Translations under genes and position numbers: made by a program
Source of the DNA: Rhizobium johnstonii 3841
GTDB taxonomy: Bacteria > Pseudomonadota > Alphaproteobacteria > Rhizobiales > Rhizobiaceae
NCBI RefSeq assembly: GCF_000009265.1
Contig: NC_008380.1
Location: forward strand, 4,919,501 to 4,983,500
Direction of reading: 5' to 3'
DNA: 64,000 bases
Part shown: positions 36,612 to 46,159 of the stretch, piece after piece
Layout: each line of letters begins with the position of its first letter
How positions within the stretch are numbered: position 1 is the stretch's first letter
The notes under the pieces: model-generated
What the model was told of the DNA's origin: nothing
Database searches by the model: none
What the model saw: the letters and a program-made list of their open reading frames with translations, nothing else

Positions 36612-38153
36612 TCACTGCGCAGCCAGCTCCATCACCTTGATCTGCGTTGCTTCGTCGCGATTGAGGAAACCGGTCACGCGTCCCTCGTGCATGACCATGA
36701 TGCGGTCGCTCATCCCGAGAACCTCAGGCATCTCGGACGAGATCATCACCACCGCCACACCGTCTCGCGCCATCTCCGTGACCAACCGGTGGATTTCCGC
36801 CTTGGCGCCGACATCGATGCCGCGCGTCGGCTCGTCGAGGATGAGGATGCGCGGATTGGTGAGCAGCCAGCGCCCGATCAGCACCTTCTGCTGATTGCCG
36901 CCCGAAAGATTTTCCACCCGCTCGTAAAGATTGGGCGTTTTCACGCGCAGCTTTTTTGCCATGTCTTCGCAGGTTGCCTCGACGGCGCCCTGCTGCACGA
37001 AGCCGCCCTTGACATATCTGTCCTGCAGAACGGCGATCTGCATGTTCTCGAGAATATCGAGGATCAGCAGGCAGCCGGTATCTTTCCGGTCTTCGGTCAG
37101 GAACGCCATCCGATTGCGGATGGCCTCGGTCGGCGAAGAAATGGCCACCGGTTTGCCGTAGAGTTCGATCGAGCCGGAACTTGCCGGCGTCACCCCAAAC
37201 AGCGTCTCGGCGACATTCGACCGGCCAGAGCCGACGAGGCCGGCCACGCCGAGGATTTCGCCGGCCCTGACCTCGAAGGAGACGTTCTTGAAGACGCCGT
37301 TGAGACACAAATCCTTGACGGAAAGCATGACCTCGCCGATCGGCACCTCTTCCTTGGGAAACATCTGGGTGATCTCGCGCCCGACCATCATGCGGATGAT
37401 GTCGTCGCGGGTGACGTCGGTCGAGGCATGCGTGCCGATATATCGCCCGTCACGGAAGACGGAGAACTCGTCGGCGATCTCGAAAAGCTCGTTCATCTTG
37501 TGGGTGATGTAGACGATGCCGATACCCTGGGCCTTGAGGTCGCGGATGATACGGAAAAGATGCTCGACCTCGCGCTCGGTCAGCGCCGAAGTCGGCTCGT
37601 CCATGATCAGCACATCGGAATTATAGGAAACCGCCTTGGCGATCTCGACCATCTGCCGGTTGGCGACCGAGAGGAATCGGACCTCGATATCAGGATCGAT
37701 TGCGATATTGAGCCGAGTAAACAATTCCTCGGTCATGCGGTGCATCACGCCGTGATCGATGAAACCGAGGCGGTTCTTCGGTTCGCGGCGAATCCAGATA
37801 TTTTCGGCAACCGTCATGAACGGCATCAGGTTCAGCTCCTGATGGATCATGGCAATCCCATTCTCGAGTGCGTCGAGCGGAGATTTCAGCTGGATCTCGA
37901 TCCCTTTCAGGCGAATATCGCCCTTGTCCGGCGTATAGATGCCGGCGAGGATCTTCATCAATGTCGATTTGCCGGCGCCGTTTTCGCCCATCAGCGCATG
38001 CACGGAGGCGCGCTTTAGCCGGAACTGCACATCGTCGAGTGCGACGACACCAGGAAATTCCTTGCGGACACCCTCGGCGCTCAAGAGATATTCCGCATTC
38101 GGGACTGCGCCGCTCGCGCGCACGGCGGCCATGGTTGTCGGGCTGACGGCCAT
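36612..38153 (-). CDS. Ribose-type sugar ABC transporter ATP-binding protein
   Basis: 513-aa ATPase with two nucleotide-binding domains in tandem (about 25-265 and 270-510), as in RbsA/MglA. Domain 1 has Walker A GENGAGKST and Walker B VLIMDEPTSAL. Domain 2 has the degenerate Walker A GLVGSGRSN but an intact signature LSGGNQQK and LILDEPTRGIDVG. This asymmetry is normal for the family. GGAGGAG precedes the ATG. It energises import of a pentose, hexose or inositol; the sugar is not decided. Confidence 0.92.
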   Translation of the reverse strand: MAVSPTTMAAVRASGAVPNAEYLLSAEGVRKEFPGVVALDDVQFRLKRASVHALMGENGAGKSTLMKILAGIYTPDKGDIRLKGIEIQLKSPLDALENGIAMIHQELNLMPFMTVAENIWIRREPKNRLGFIDHGVMHRMTEELFTRLNIAIDPDIEVRFLSVANRQMVEIAKAVSYNSDVLIMDEPTSALTEREVEHLFRIIRDLKAQGIGIVYITHKMNELFEIADEFSVFRDGRYIGTHASTDVTRDDIIRMMVGREITQMFPKEEVPIGEVMLSVKDLCLNGVFKNVSFEVRAGEILGVAGLVGSGRSNVAETLFGVTPASSGSIELYGKPVAISSPTEAIRNRMAFLTEDRKDTGCLLILDILENMQIAVLQDRYVKGGFVQQGAVEATCEDMAKKLRVKTPNLYERVENLSGGNQQKVLIGRWLLTNPRILILDEPTRGIDVGAKAEIHRLVTEMARDGVAVVMISSEMPEVLGMSDRIMVMHEGRVTGFLNRDEATQIKVMELAAQ

Positions 38154-38222
38154 ATCATCTCCTCCGGATACGGGTAAGCGAAAAGGATGCGGGCAAAGCC
38201 CGCATCCTGTGTGGCATCCGCC

Positions 38223-39152
38223 TTAGTTCTTGGTGACGAAGTCCTTGACGTTGGCAGGCGTGACGAGCTGGAAGGGAATGTAGACCTTCTTTTCGATCTT
38301 CTCGCCTTTAGCGAGCTTGAGCGCTGCATCGAGAGAGCCCTTGCCCTGGCCGGCGGCATCCTGGAACACCGTGACGTCGAGATCGCCCGCCTGCATGGCG
38401 GCAAGCGCGTCCTGCGTGGCATCGACACCGCCGACGACGACCTTGGTCATATCCTTGCCGGCCGCCTTCAGCGCCTGGATGGCGCCGATCGCCATTTCGT
38501 CGTTGTTGGAGATCACGGCGTCGAATTCAATGCCGCTGGAGAGCCAGTTGGTCATCAGGTCGGCGCCCTGGGTGCGGTCCCAGTTGGCGGTCTGCTCTTC
38601 GACGATCTCCAGGCCCTTGCATTCATCCGTCTTGATGACGTCATGAACGTCCTGGGTCCGCATGCGCGCGGCCTGGTTGGAGAGCTCGCCCATGATGACG
38701 ACGGCCTTGCCCTTGCCGCCGAGAATGCGGCAGATTTCCTTGGTTTCCAGCGTGCCGGATTCCTGCTCGTTGGAAGCAACGAAGGCCTGATTGTCCGGCA
38801 GCGTGTCGACGTTGACCGGCTGGCGGTTGACGTAAACCAGCGGAATGCCGGCATCGGCCGCGAGCTTCGACATCGCCGTGGTCGCATCGGTATCGACAGG
38901 GTTGACGATGATTGCATCGACCTTGGAGGCGATGAAATTCTGGATCTGGCTCTGCTGCTTGGAAACGTCGTTCTGTGCGTCTTCGACCTGCAGCGTCACG
39001 CCGCTCAGTGTCTTTGCATAATCGGTCATGCCGTTGCGCAGAACCGTCAGGAAATTGTCGTCGAATTTCGCCATCGAGACGCCGACAGTTTCCGCGTGAG
39101 CGGCCGTCGACAGGACGAGCGCCATCGCGGTGCCCAGGATAAACTTTTTCAT
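38223..39152 (-). CDS. Ribose-type ABC transporter periplasmic sugar-binding protein
   Basis: 309-aa periplasmic protein of the RbsB/XylF-like (PBP1) fold. The signal peptide MKKFILGTAMALVLSTAAHA is cleaved before ETVGVSM. The sugar-contact strands DAIIVNPVDTD and VISNNDEMAIGAIQAL are typical. The start at 39152 has GGAGG 8 bases upstream. First gene of the operon, followed by the ATPase after 69 bp. Confidence 0.92.
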   Translation of the reverse strand: MKKFILGTAMALVLSTAAHAETVGVSMAKFDDNFLTVLRNGMTDYAKTLSGVTLQVEDAQNDVSKQQSQIQNFIASKVDAIIVNPVDTDATTAMSKLAADAGIPLVYVNRQPVNVDTLPDNQAFVASNEQESGTLETKEICRILGGKGKAVVIMGELSNQAARMRTQDVHDVIKTDECKGLEIVEEQTANWDRTQGADLMTNWLSSGIEFDAVISNNDEMAIGAIQALKAAGKDMTKVVVGGVDATQDALAAMQAGDLDVTVFQDAAGQGKGSLDAALKLAKGEKIEKKVYIPFQLVTPANVKDFVTKN

Positions 39153-39528
39153 TTTCACTTCCTCCACAAAGCGGTGCCCGGCTGCACCCTCCTCACGCCG
39201 GAGCTCCAGGCATTTGCTCTGAAGCCGCAATTCCCCGCGCCACCTCTCCCGCGGCGCTCCGCAAAACGGAACAAACAAACCGTAAAATCTGTTCTGCGGA
39301 ATATTCATTCCATTTTCTGGGAACGACGTCAAGTATCTTTAGCGGCGGCGAGATATGGAGGAGAGCGCAATGCCATGCGAGGCTTCAGGACCGACACCCG
39401 CATTGTCGGTGTTGTGAAAGACGAAACGAGCATCCATCTATGGGAGGGTCGAAGAAAGGCTCTCGGCCGCAGACGCCTTCGACCTCTCGCCGCGACCCAA
39501 TCATTTGAAGATTTTGGAGACAGGACAA
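39153..39528. promoter_or_regulatory. Divergent control region, sugar operon / DUF1993 gene
   Basis: 376 bp without a supported gene between two divergent starts. The AT-rich part at about 39260-39345 probably holds the sugar-operon promoter. A candidate operator-like palindrome CGGAACAAACAAACCG lies near 39267. Nothing else is evident. Confidence 0.4.
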
Positions 39529-40026
39529 ATGTCCATTTCGATGTATCGCCTCACCGTTCCGATGTTCCAGCGCGGCCTCAACAGCCTGAAAACCTACCTC
39601 GACAAGGCCGAGGCCTATGCGAAGGAAAAGAATATTGATCCTGCTATATTGGTGACTGCTCGCCTTGCACCCGACATGCTGCCGCTCTCCGGCCAGTATC
39701 AGCGCGCCAGCGACACCGCCAAATTTGCGCTCGCCCGCCTGACCGCGACCGATGCCCCGAAATTCGAGGACAACGAAGCGACATTCGACGACCTGCGCGA
39801 GCGCCTGGCAAAGACCGAAGCCTATCTCGCCGGTTTCTCGGCGCAAGCACTGGAAGGCACAGAAGCTCGCCAGATCACCCTTCCGGGAAAGAGTGGTATC
39901 GTGCTGCCGGGTGGCGAATATATCGCCACCTTCGCCCTGCCGAACTTCTATTTCCACGTCGCGACGGCCCACGCCATCCTGCGTAACCAGGGTGCGCCGA
40001 TCGGCAAGCGCGATTATCTCGGCTAA
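39529..40026 (+). CDS. DUF1993-family protein
   Basis: 165-aa soluble protein with the pattern of the DUF1993 family: opening MYRLTVPMFQRGLNSLKTYLDKAEAYA, middle LAPDMLPLSGQYQRASDTAK and end FALPNFYFHVATAHAILRNQG, a DinB-like helical bundle. The ATG at 39529 has AGGACAA just upstream; the frame opens 8 codons earlier. Function unknown. It converges on the sulfatase gene, 6 bp from its stop. Confidence 0.82.
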   Translation: MSISMYRLTVPMFQRGLNSLKTYLDKAEAYAKEKNIDPAILVTARLAPDMLPLSGQYQRASDTAKFALARLTATDAPKFEDNEATFDDLRERLAKTEAYLAGFSAQALEGTEARQITLPGKSGIVLPGGEYIATFALPNFYFHVATAHAILRNQGAPIGKRDYLG

Positions 40027-40032
40027 GTGATA

Positions 40033-41592
40033 TCAGGGCCGGTGCGTCACCGGCCCTCTTTCCGTCAGTTCGGTATAGGCGAGCGTCTGATCGAGATGGC
40101 ATGCTCGGAGCGACAGCAGCTTCTCGGCATAGTCGAGCCGTATCGCCGCATAGGCCGGATTCGCCGCGACATTGTCGAGTTCCATCGGATCGTCGGCAAG
40201 ATTGAAGAGCAGCGGCGGCAATGCGGTAAAATGCACATATTTGAACCGCGCGTCGCGGATCACCGCGAGATTGCATTCGTTGGACCGCAGCCCGAAATGC
40301 CGCTCGGCCTCGCCATGCGCAATGTCGCGGAAATCGAATTCCCAGAATGCCGCATCCCGCCAGCCCTGTCCGCTCCCACCCCTGACAAACGGCATGAGCG
40401 ACCGGCCATCGAGCCCGTTCTTCGCGTCGATGCCGAGCCTTTGGCAAAGTGTCGGAAAAATATCGGCAGCGCTGGTGAATTTGTCGACGACCCCAACCGC
40501 AGCACTGCTTGCGGGATCGCGGATCACCAAAGGAATATGATAGCTGCCGTCGAAGAAGCCGCCCTTGCCGAGCGTCCAGTGATCGCCCGCCATCTCGGCG
40601 TGGTCCGAGGTGAAGATAACAAGTGTGTCGTCCCAGGCACCCGCATCCTTGAGGGCCTGCCAGATGCGGCTGAGCTGCGCATCGACCTCTGATATCATGC
40701 CGTAATAGATCGCCCGGATCGCGGCGAAATCCTCAGCGTTCCAGCCGCTGAGCTGCCCCCTTGCACCGTGGATAAAACTGCCCTTGTCAGAGCGTGGCAT
40801 GGCATAGGCGAGATAGGGATGACCGTTCTCTTCCGCTTCGCAGCTTGCCGCGCGTGCAAAAACCGGTCCGTCCCCCGGCGTGAACATTCGGTTGAACGGC
40901 TCCGGCACGGAGAATGGCGGATGCGGACGCAAGAAAGAGACATGCGCGAACCACGGCTTGTCCTGTTCGCCCATCCAGCGAATGAACTCGCCGGCCAGGA
41001 ATGCCGTCTGGGTCTCGTCGGCGGAATAGGCCGGCGCCGCATTTGAAATGTCGCCTGCTTCCGCGCCGACGGGAATATGGATATCGCGGCTGACGGCATC
41101 GGCATGGCCACGGGACCTGAGCCAGGAGAGCCATTGTTTCTCATGCTCCGGCAAAAGCTGGCGGGCGGTAAAACCCGGCAGCACGCCTTCGTAGGTCGTC
41201 AGATGCGGATCGCCGGCATCCATCCCGCGCGGATCGGGCGCCGTATCCGTGTAGCCGAACAGCGTCGGGTCGTATCCCGCCCGCCGGGCGGCCAGCGCCA
41301 GATTGTCGAAGCGGGCGTCGAGCGGCGAACCGTTGCGGCAGACGCGGTGGTTCATTTGATAGAGACCGGTATAGAGCGTGGCCCGCGCCGGTGAGCAGGG
41401 TGCCGCGCCGGCATAGTGCCGTCGGAAGAGCGTGCCTTCGCGCGCCAGCGCATCGACACCCGGCGTCTTTACGCAGGCATGACCGACGGCCGACAGGCAA
41501 TCGCCGCGCCACTGGTCCGCAGTGATCAGCAGGATGTTTGGCCGGCGGGCTTTCTCGATGCTGGTTGGCTCAATGCTGGTTGGATTTTGCAT
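40033..41592 (-). CDS. Sulfatase-family hydrolase (phosphonate monoester hydrolase/arylsulfatase type)
   Basis: 519-aa alkaline-phosphatase-superfamily enzyme. The metal site begins ILLITADQWRGD, and the formylglycine motif is CSPAR with Cys66. From memory, the layout follows the R. leguminosarum phosphonate monoester hydrolase: TGLYQMNHR, GYDPTLFGYTDTAPDPR, FTSDHAEMAGDHWTLGKGG and DARFKYVHFTALPP. Cytosolic; no signal peptide. It needs a formylglycine-generating system elsewhere. Its ATG (41592) lies 23 bp inside the 3' end of galE, so translation is probably coupled. Substrate may be a sulfate or phosphonate/phosphate ester. Confidence 0.88.
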   Translation of the reverse strand: MQNPTSIEPTSIEKARRPNILLITADQWRGDCLSAVGHACVKTPGVDALAREGTLFRRHYAGAAPCSPARATLYTGLYQMNHRVCRNGSPLDARFDNLALAARRAGYDPTLFGYTDTAPDPRGMDAGDPHLTTYEGVLPGFTARQLLPEHEKQWLSWLRSRGHADAVSRDIHIPVGAEAGDISNAAPAYSADETQTAFLAGEFIRWMGEQDKPWFAHVSFLRPHPPFSVPEPFNRMFTPGDGPVFARAASCEAEENGHPYLAYAMPRSDKGSFIHGARGQLSGWNAEDFAAIRAIYYGMISEVDAQLSRIWQALKDAGAWDDTLVIFTSDHAEMAGDHWTLGKGGFFDGSYHIPLVIRDPASSAAVGVVDKFTSAADIFPTLCQRLGIDAKNGLDGRSLMPFVRGGSGQGWRDAAFWEFDFRDIAHGEAERHFGLRSNECNLAVIRDARFKYVHFTALPPLLFNLADDPMELDNVAANPAYAAIRLDYAEKLLSLRACHLDQTLAYTELTERGPVTHRP

Positions 41593-42553
41593 GCCAGTCC
41601 CAGGCAGAGCGGATGATCTCAGACAGATCATACTGCGGCACCCAGCCGAGCACGTCGCGCGCCTTGTCGTTATTGGCGACCAGCGTATGCGAATCGCCTT
41701 CGCGACGGCCGATATATTCGACCGGGAAAGGCCGGTTCGACACGTCCTCGATCGCACCGAGCAATTCCTTGACTGTCGTGCCGGTGCCGGTGCCAAGGTT
41801 GAGCGCGACGGAATCGCCGCCCTTCAACAGATATTCGACGGCGCGCACATGTGCATCGGCAAGATCGAGCACATGGATATAGTCGCGCACACAGGTGCCG
41901 TCACGGGTCTCGTAATCGCTGCCGAACACCTTGAAACCCTGACGGCGGCCGAGTGCCGCGTCGATCGCCAGCGGTATCGCATGCGTTTCCGGCTGATGCC
42001 ATTCGCCGATCCGGCCCTCGAAATCGGCGCCGGCCGCATTGAAATAGCGCAGCACCACCGAGCGCAGGCTCCTGTACTGGTCGTAGTCGGCGAGCGCCTG
42101 CTCGACGATATATTTCGTCCGCCCGTAGGGATTGATCGGCACCTGCCGGTGCGTCTCGTCGAGCGGCACGCTCTGCGGCAGGCCGTAGGTCGCGCAGGTG
42201 GAGGAGAAGACGAAGGCATTGATGCCGGCCGCCTGTGCCGCCGAAAGCAGCGTCAAAGTGCCAATCACATTGTTCTCGTAGAAGGAAACCGGATCCTTGA
42301 CCGATTCGCCGACCTCGATCAGCGCCGCGAAATGCAGGATCGCCGCCGGCTTGTGCTTGGCCAGCACCTCATCCAGCCGGGCGCGATCGCGAATATCGCC
42401 CTCTTCGGCCGGCCCCCATTTGACGAACTCGCGATGGCCGTTCGAAAAATTGTCGAAGACGACAGGCGTATAGCCCTTGTTCGCCAGGTCGAGGCACGTA
42501 TGCGAGCCGATATAGCCGGCGCCGCCGACGACAAGAACCGTTTCACCTGCCAT
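41570..42553 (-). CDS. galE: UDP-glucose 4-epimerase
   Basis: 327-aa short-chain dehydrogenase-fold epimerase that interconverts UDP-glucose and UDP-galactose for polysaccharide synthesis. NAD-binding GGAGYIGSH is at residues 9-17; the catalytic Tyr-x-x-x-Lys is in NPYGRTKYIVEQ, preceded by SSTCATYG. Length is normal for GalE. The 3' end overlaps the start of the sulfatase-like gene. UDP-glucose is also the NdvB substrate, but there is no operon link. Confidence 0.93.
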   Translation of the reverse strand: MAGETVLVVGGAGYIGSHTCLDLANKGYTPVVFDNFSNGHREFVKWGPAEEGDIRDRARLDEVLAKHKPAAILHFAALIEVGESVKDPVSFYENNVIGTLTLLSAAQAAGINAFVFSSTCATYGLPQSVPLDETHRQVPINPYGRTKYIVEQALADYDQYRSLRSVVLRYFNAAGADFEGRIGEWHQPETHAIPLAIDAALGRRQGFKVFGSDYETRDGTCVRDYIHVLDLADAHVRAVEYLLKGGDSVALNLGTGTGTTVKELLGAIEDVSNRPFPVEYIGRREGDSHTLVANNDKARDVLGWVPQYDLSEIIRSAWDWHAKSNQH

Positions 42554-42821
42554 GCACCACCCTTATTTTTCATTGAGAGATGGGAGAAACCTAGACGAGA
42601 TAGACGTCAATAAAAAGAAGGAACTGCGATCGGCGTCAACGGACAATACGTCAAATGCCGAAGCCACACTCGACCAGGTGCGATCAGCCACTCGCGCAAT
42701 TTGTACCGGATCAGGAAGAAACACAAATTATTCGCGTGATTTGCATAGCGGCCCGATCTAAGGCGCTTGCACCATCATGTGATGATCAACGGTCCGCAGC
42801 CATCAGGCAGGGAGAGCGCGA

Positions 42822-43466
42822 ATGAGGAAGGCATTGGTCGTTTGGGGCGGCTGGCAAGGCCATGAGCCGGAGCAATGTGCCGATATCGTCGCAGATCTGC
42901 TGCGCGAGGACGATTTTATGGTCGAGGTGACCGGCGATCTCGGCGTGTTCGGATCTCCGACGCTGGCGAAAGCCGATCTGCTGGTGCCCATCATTACCGG
43001 CGAAAAGCTTGAGAAGGAGCATGCCGCTGGCCTGGTCGAAGCCGTGCGCGGCGGGCTTGGGCTTGCCGGCCATCACGGCGCGCTCGCCACGTCCTTCAAG
43101 GAAAGCGCGCCTTTCCGCTATGTCTCCGGCGTCACCTGGGTCGCCCATCCCGGCAACATCATCGACTTCCGCGTTGCCGTCACCCGCCAGGACGACCCCG
43201 TCATGGAGGGCATTCCCGATTTCGACTATCGTTCGGAACAATATTATCTCCATTACGATCCGACGGTCGAAATCCTTGCGACCACCACCTTCACCGGCGC
43301 CTACGATCCGGCGGCCCGCAATGTGGTGATGCCCGTCGTCTTCAAGCGCCATTTCGGCGCCGGCCGCATCTTCTATTCCGCCCTCGGCCATGTTGCTGCC
43401 GAATTCGACCATCCCTATATGCCGCTCATCCTGCGACGGGGTCTGAGCTGGGCCGCACGCCAGTAG
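42822..43466 (+). CDS. ThuA-like family protein
   Basis: 214-aa soluble protein with a class I glutamine amidotransferase-like fold of the ThuA (trehalose utilisation) family: VVWGGWQGHEP at the N-terminus, GLGLAGHHGALATSF in the middle and FGAGRIFYSALGHVAAEF near the end. The family lacks a full amidotransferase triad and its reaction is generally unsettled. GGGAGAGCG precedes the ATG. A weak inverted repeat, CGCGCAATTTGT / ACAAATTATTCGCG, at about 42693-42738 may be an upstream operator. Confidence 0.85.
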   Translation: MRKALVVWGGWQGHEPEQCADIVADLLREDDFMVEVTGDLGVFGSPTLAKADLLVPIITGEKLEKEHAAGLVEAVRGGLGLAGHHGALATSFKESAPFRYVSGVTWVAHPGNIIDFRVAVTRQDDPVMEGIPDFDYRSEQYYLHYDPTVEILATTTFTGAYDPAARNVVMPVVFKRHFGAGRIFYSALGHVAAEFDHPYMPLILRRGLSWAARQ

Positions 43467-43627
43467 CGTCGGGACGAGCCGTATGCAGCCGAATGCCGAC
43501 CAGCGGCGACAGCCGAGTGACATCGGCCGCTAAAGAATGAGCATTTCAAGCTGGAGGGCAGCCTCGCCTGATCGGCCAGCACGGGCCACCGCTTGCCGAT
43601 CCTCCGCCCGCGCCATAATTTGCCCGC

Positions 43628-44197
43628 ATGCAGGATCGCTTCTCTTTCTTCCCCGCCACTGCCGACCGCCTGGCCGATATAGAAGCGGTCTTCGACGATT
43701 GCGCCGACGGCCGGAATTGTCGCTGCGCCTACTGGTATCTCCCGAATGCCGACTACAAGGCAGGATGGGGCGAAGGAAATCGCAATTGGTTCCGCAGCCT
43801 CGTCGCCGAACCGCGCCCGCCCGGCATTCTCGGCTATCGCGAGAATGAACCGGCCGGATGGTGCGGTGTCGCGCCACGCGCTGTATTCGATCGGCTGCGC
43901 CGCTCAAAACCCTTTGCTCCGGTCGATGACAGGCCGGTCTGGTCGATCAATTGCTTCATCGTTCGCAAGCCGTTCCGGCGGCAGGGTCTGTCGCGATTGT
44001 TATTGAAACAAGCCGTTGAATTCGCAAGCGCGAACGGCGCCGAATGTCTCGAAGCCTATCCTGTCGATCAGGCGGCCCGCGCTTCGAACGGAGCCGAGCT
44101 TTATCCGGGAACGCTCTCGATGTTTCTGGATGCCGGTTTCACCGAAGTGGCAAGACGCCTGCCGGCAAGACCGGTCGTTCGCCTGGAATGCCGCTGA
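43628..44197 (+). CDS. GNAT-family N-acetyltransferase
   Basis: 189-aa protein with a GNAT core: cofactor loop IVRKPFRRQGLSRLLLKQAVEFA (the R-x-x-G/A pattern) followed by the GAECLEAYPVD strand. The N-terminal half has a cysteine-containing CADGRNCRCAYWYLP segment, found in a GNAT subgroup of unknown substrate. No clear ribosome site before the ATG, so the start is moderately sure. Confidence 0.78.
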   Translation: MQDRFSFFPATADRLADIEAVFDDCADGRNCRCAYWYLPNADYKAGWGEGNRNWFRSLVAEPRPPGILGYRENEPAGWCGVAPRAVFDRLRRSKPFAPVDDRPVWSINCFIVRKPFRRQGLSRLLLKQAVEFASANGAECLEAYPVDQAARASNGAELYPGTLSMFLDAGFTEVARRLPARPVVRLECR

Positions 44198-44230
44198 ATA
44201 TTTCGGCAACCCAGGGATTGATAATATGGC

Positions 44231-44485
44231 TTAGCGGGCCGCCTTGATCTGCCGGTCGTTCTCCAAGGTGGGAGCCGCCTCGTCATAGATCCGCATCAGC
44301 CGCCCGGCTGTCTTCAGCTTCTCGATGAGGTCGTTTCCATCAGGCGAGGCCTTCGTCAGCTCCAGCTGTTCGAACTCCCTCAGCGCCTGCGCCCAATGGC
44401 TTTCCCCACGCCCATCCGGCCTGCCTTCCGATTCCCATAGTGAATAAGCGCGCTGGCTGACCCAGGCGTCTTTATTATGACTCAT
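44231..44485 (-). CDS. DUF2934-family protein
   Basis: 84-aa soluble protein whose N-terminal half matches the DUF2934 pattern (RAYSLWESEGRPDGRGESHW), a short helical motif often found in rhizobia. The ATG at 44485 gives MSHNKDAW; the frame opens ten codons earlier without a better site. Converges on the GNAT gene. Function unknown. Confidence 0.72.
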   Translation of the reverse strand: MSHNKDAWVSQRAYSLWESEGRPDGRGESHWAQALREFEQLELTKASPDGNDLIEKLKTAGRLMRIYDEAAPTLENDRQIKAAR

Positions 44486-44686
44486 AATCAACCCCAGCGA
44501 GAAATTTGGAAGCAATATTCGACAAGCAACAAGGTGCCAAAACCGGCTTTAGGAGTCGTTACGAGGCAGCGTTAGTTTTTAGCTAATACCGAGGTGCCGA
44601 GGGTTTATCCCGTGCACACATTCCCGGACCTTGGCCTCGTACCGACTGCAGGGTAGGGTCACCCGCAGAAACGACAGCGATGACCG

Positions 44687-46123
44687 ATGGCAGCCAAGAC
44701 AACACTCAATGCGAAGAATCTCGAATCCCTTGGTGCGCAGCGCCTTGCCGAGCTGCTGGTCGAGATCAGCATGGGCAGCGCCGCCCACAAACGACGGCTT
44801 CGCATGGAGCTTGCCGGCAATCACGGCAGCGCCGAGGTCGCGCGTGAGGTGCGAAAGCGGCTTGCCAGCATCGCCCGCGCTCGCACTGTCATCAACTGGC
44901 GCAAAGTGAAAGCGCTGAAGAGCGATCTGGAAACGCAGCGCAAGACGATCGCAGAGACGGTTGCCGCCGATGATCCCCAGGAGGCTTTCGAACTGATATG
45001 GCAGTTCCTCGCGCTGGCGAATTCGATCTTTGAGAGATCCAGCGACAGCAGTAGTTCTCTCATCGAAAGTTTTCATCAGGCTTGCGAGGATGCTGCCGCA
45101 ATCGCCGCGTCCGCCAAGATCGGCTCCGATGTCCTGGCCGACAAGGTGTTCAAAGCCGTGCAGGACGATGGCTACGGCCAGTACGACAACCTGATTGCAG
45201 CGATGGTGCCGGCCCTCGGCAAGGATGGTCTCGATTGCCTGAAAACGCTCTTCGTTCAATGGTCCAAGGACCCGAAAGACAAACCGGCTAAGGATGAGCG
45301 AAAGGTCATCGGCTGGGGTAGCGCAGGCCCCCTTTACGGAGATGAGATCTACGGCACTCAGCGAGATCTGACGGTGCGCATAGCCTTGCAGGAAATTGCC
45401 GACGCCCAGGGCGATGTTGATGCCTACATCGCTCAGCAACCCGAGAAAACGCGCAAGATGCCGATGATTGCAGCCGACATTGCAAATCGCCTGGTCTCGG
45501 CCGGTCGGGCGAAGGAAGCCCTTGAGGTGCTGAATGAGGTCGATACGACAGGCTGGGCCGGCATGCCATTCGAATGGCAACTCGCGCGCGTCGAGACGCT
45601 CGAGGCCCTGGGGCGACGAGAGGAGGCCCAAACCTATAGATGGACGTGCTTCGAGCAGTCGCTGCACGACCAGCATCTCCGCGCCTTCCTCAAGCGACTG
45701 CCGGACTTCGACGATCTGGAGGCAGAGGAGAAGGCATTCGCCCATGCTCAGGCTTTCCCGGACGTCCACCAGGCGCTTGCATTTTTCCTGCTTTGGCCGG
45801 CACCCGCCGAGGCAGCAAAACTCGTGATGAGGCGGAAGGCGGAACTGGATGGCAATCTCTATGAGCTGATGCCGGCGGCGGCCGAAGCTCTGGCGGAGAA
45901 ACATCCGCTTGCGGCAACCATCGTCTTGCGCTCCATGATCGATTTCACGCTCGATAGCGGTCGGTCCAGCCGCTATAAGCATGCGGCGAGGCATCTTGCG
46001 GACTGCGCATCGCTTGCGCCTCATATCAATGACTTCGGCAACACAAGATCCCATGACATCTATGTCGCGGAACTTATGCGTCGGCACGGCAAGAAGCATG
46101 GCTTCTGGAGCCAGGTGACCTAA
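44687..46123 (+). CDS. Uncharacterised 478-aa protein, DUF6880-like
   Basis: A long helical protein: N-terminal helices with LAELLVEISMGSAAHKRRLRMELAG, a conserved GWGSAGPLYGDEIYGTQRDL turn near the middle, and helical repeats after it that read like TPR-type pairs (ANRLVSAGRAKEALEVLNEV). The end, YKHAARHLADCASLAP followed by FGNTRSHDIYVAELMRRHGKKHGFW, is typical of DUF6880. No enzymatic motif. The 506-aa frame on the opposite strand is a shadow. Its neighbours give no clue to function. Confidence 0.78.
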   Translation: MAAKTTLNAKNLESLGAQRLAELLVEISMGSAAHKRRLRMELAGNHGSAEVAREVRKRLASIARARTVINWRKVKALKSDLETQRKTIAETVAADDPQEAFELIWQFLALANSIFERSSDSSSSLIESFHQACEDAAAIAASAKIGSDVLADKVFKAVQDDGYGQYDNLIAAMVPALGKDGLDCLKTLFVQWSKDPKDKPAKDERKVIGWGSAGPLYGDEIYGTQRDLTVRIALQEIADAQGDVDAYIAQQPEKTRKMPMIAADIANRLVSAGRAKEALEVLNEVDTTGWAGMPFEWQLARVETLEALGRREEAQTYRWTCFEQSLHDQHLRAFLKRLPDFDDLEAEEKAFAHAQAFPDVHQALAFFLLWPAPAEAAKLVMRRKAELDGNLYELMPAAAEALAEKHPLAATIVLRSMIDFTLDSGRSSRYKHAARHLADCASLAPHINDFGNTRSHDIYVAELMRRHGKKHGFWSQVT

Positions 46124-46159
46124 GTCGCTGCGGATGCTTTACCTTCAGAGAGGAATTTC

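Noticed and set aside
35537..36640. 367-codon frame opposite the ribose-type permease
   Set aside because: Asp/Arg-rich antisense shadow of a clear membrane permease.
44579..46099. 506-codon frame antisense to the 478-aa gene
   Set aside because: The plus-strand frame has a conserved-looking helical protein with family-like motifs; the antisense one lacks any domain and its start has no ribosome site.
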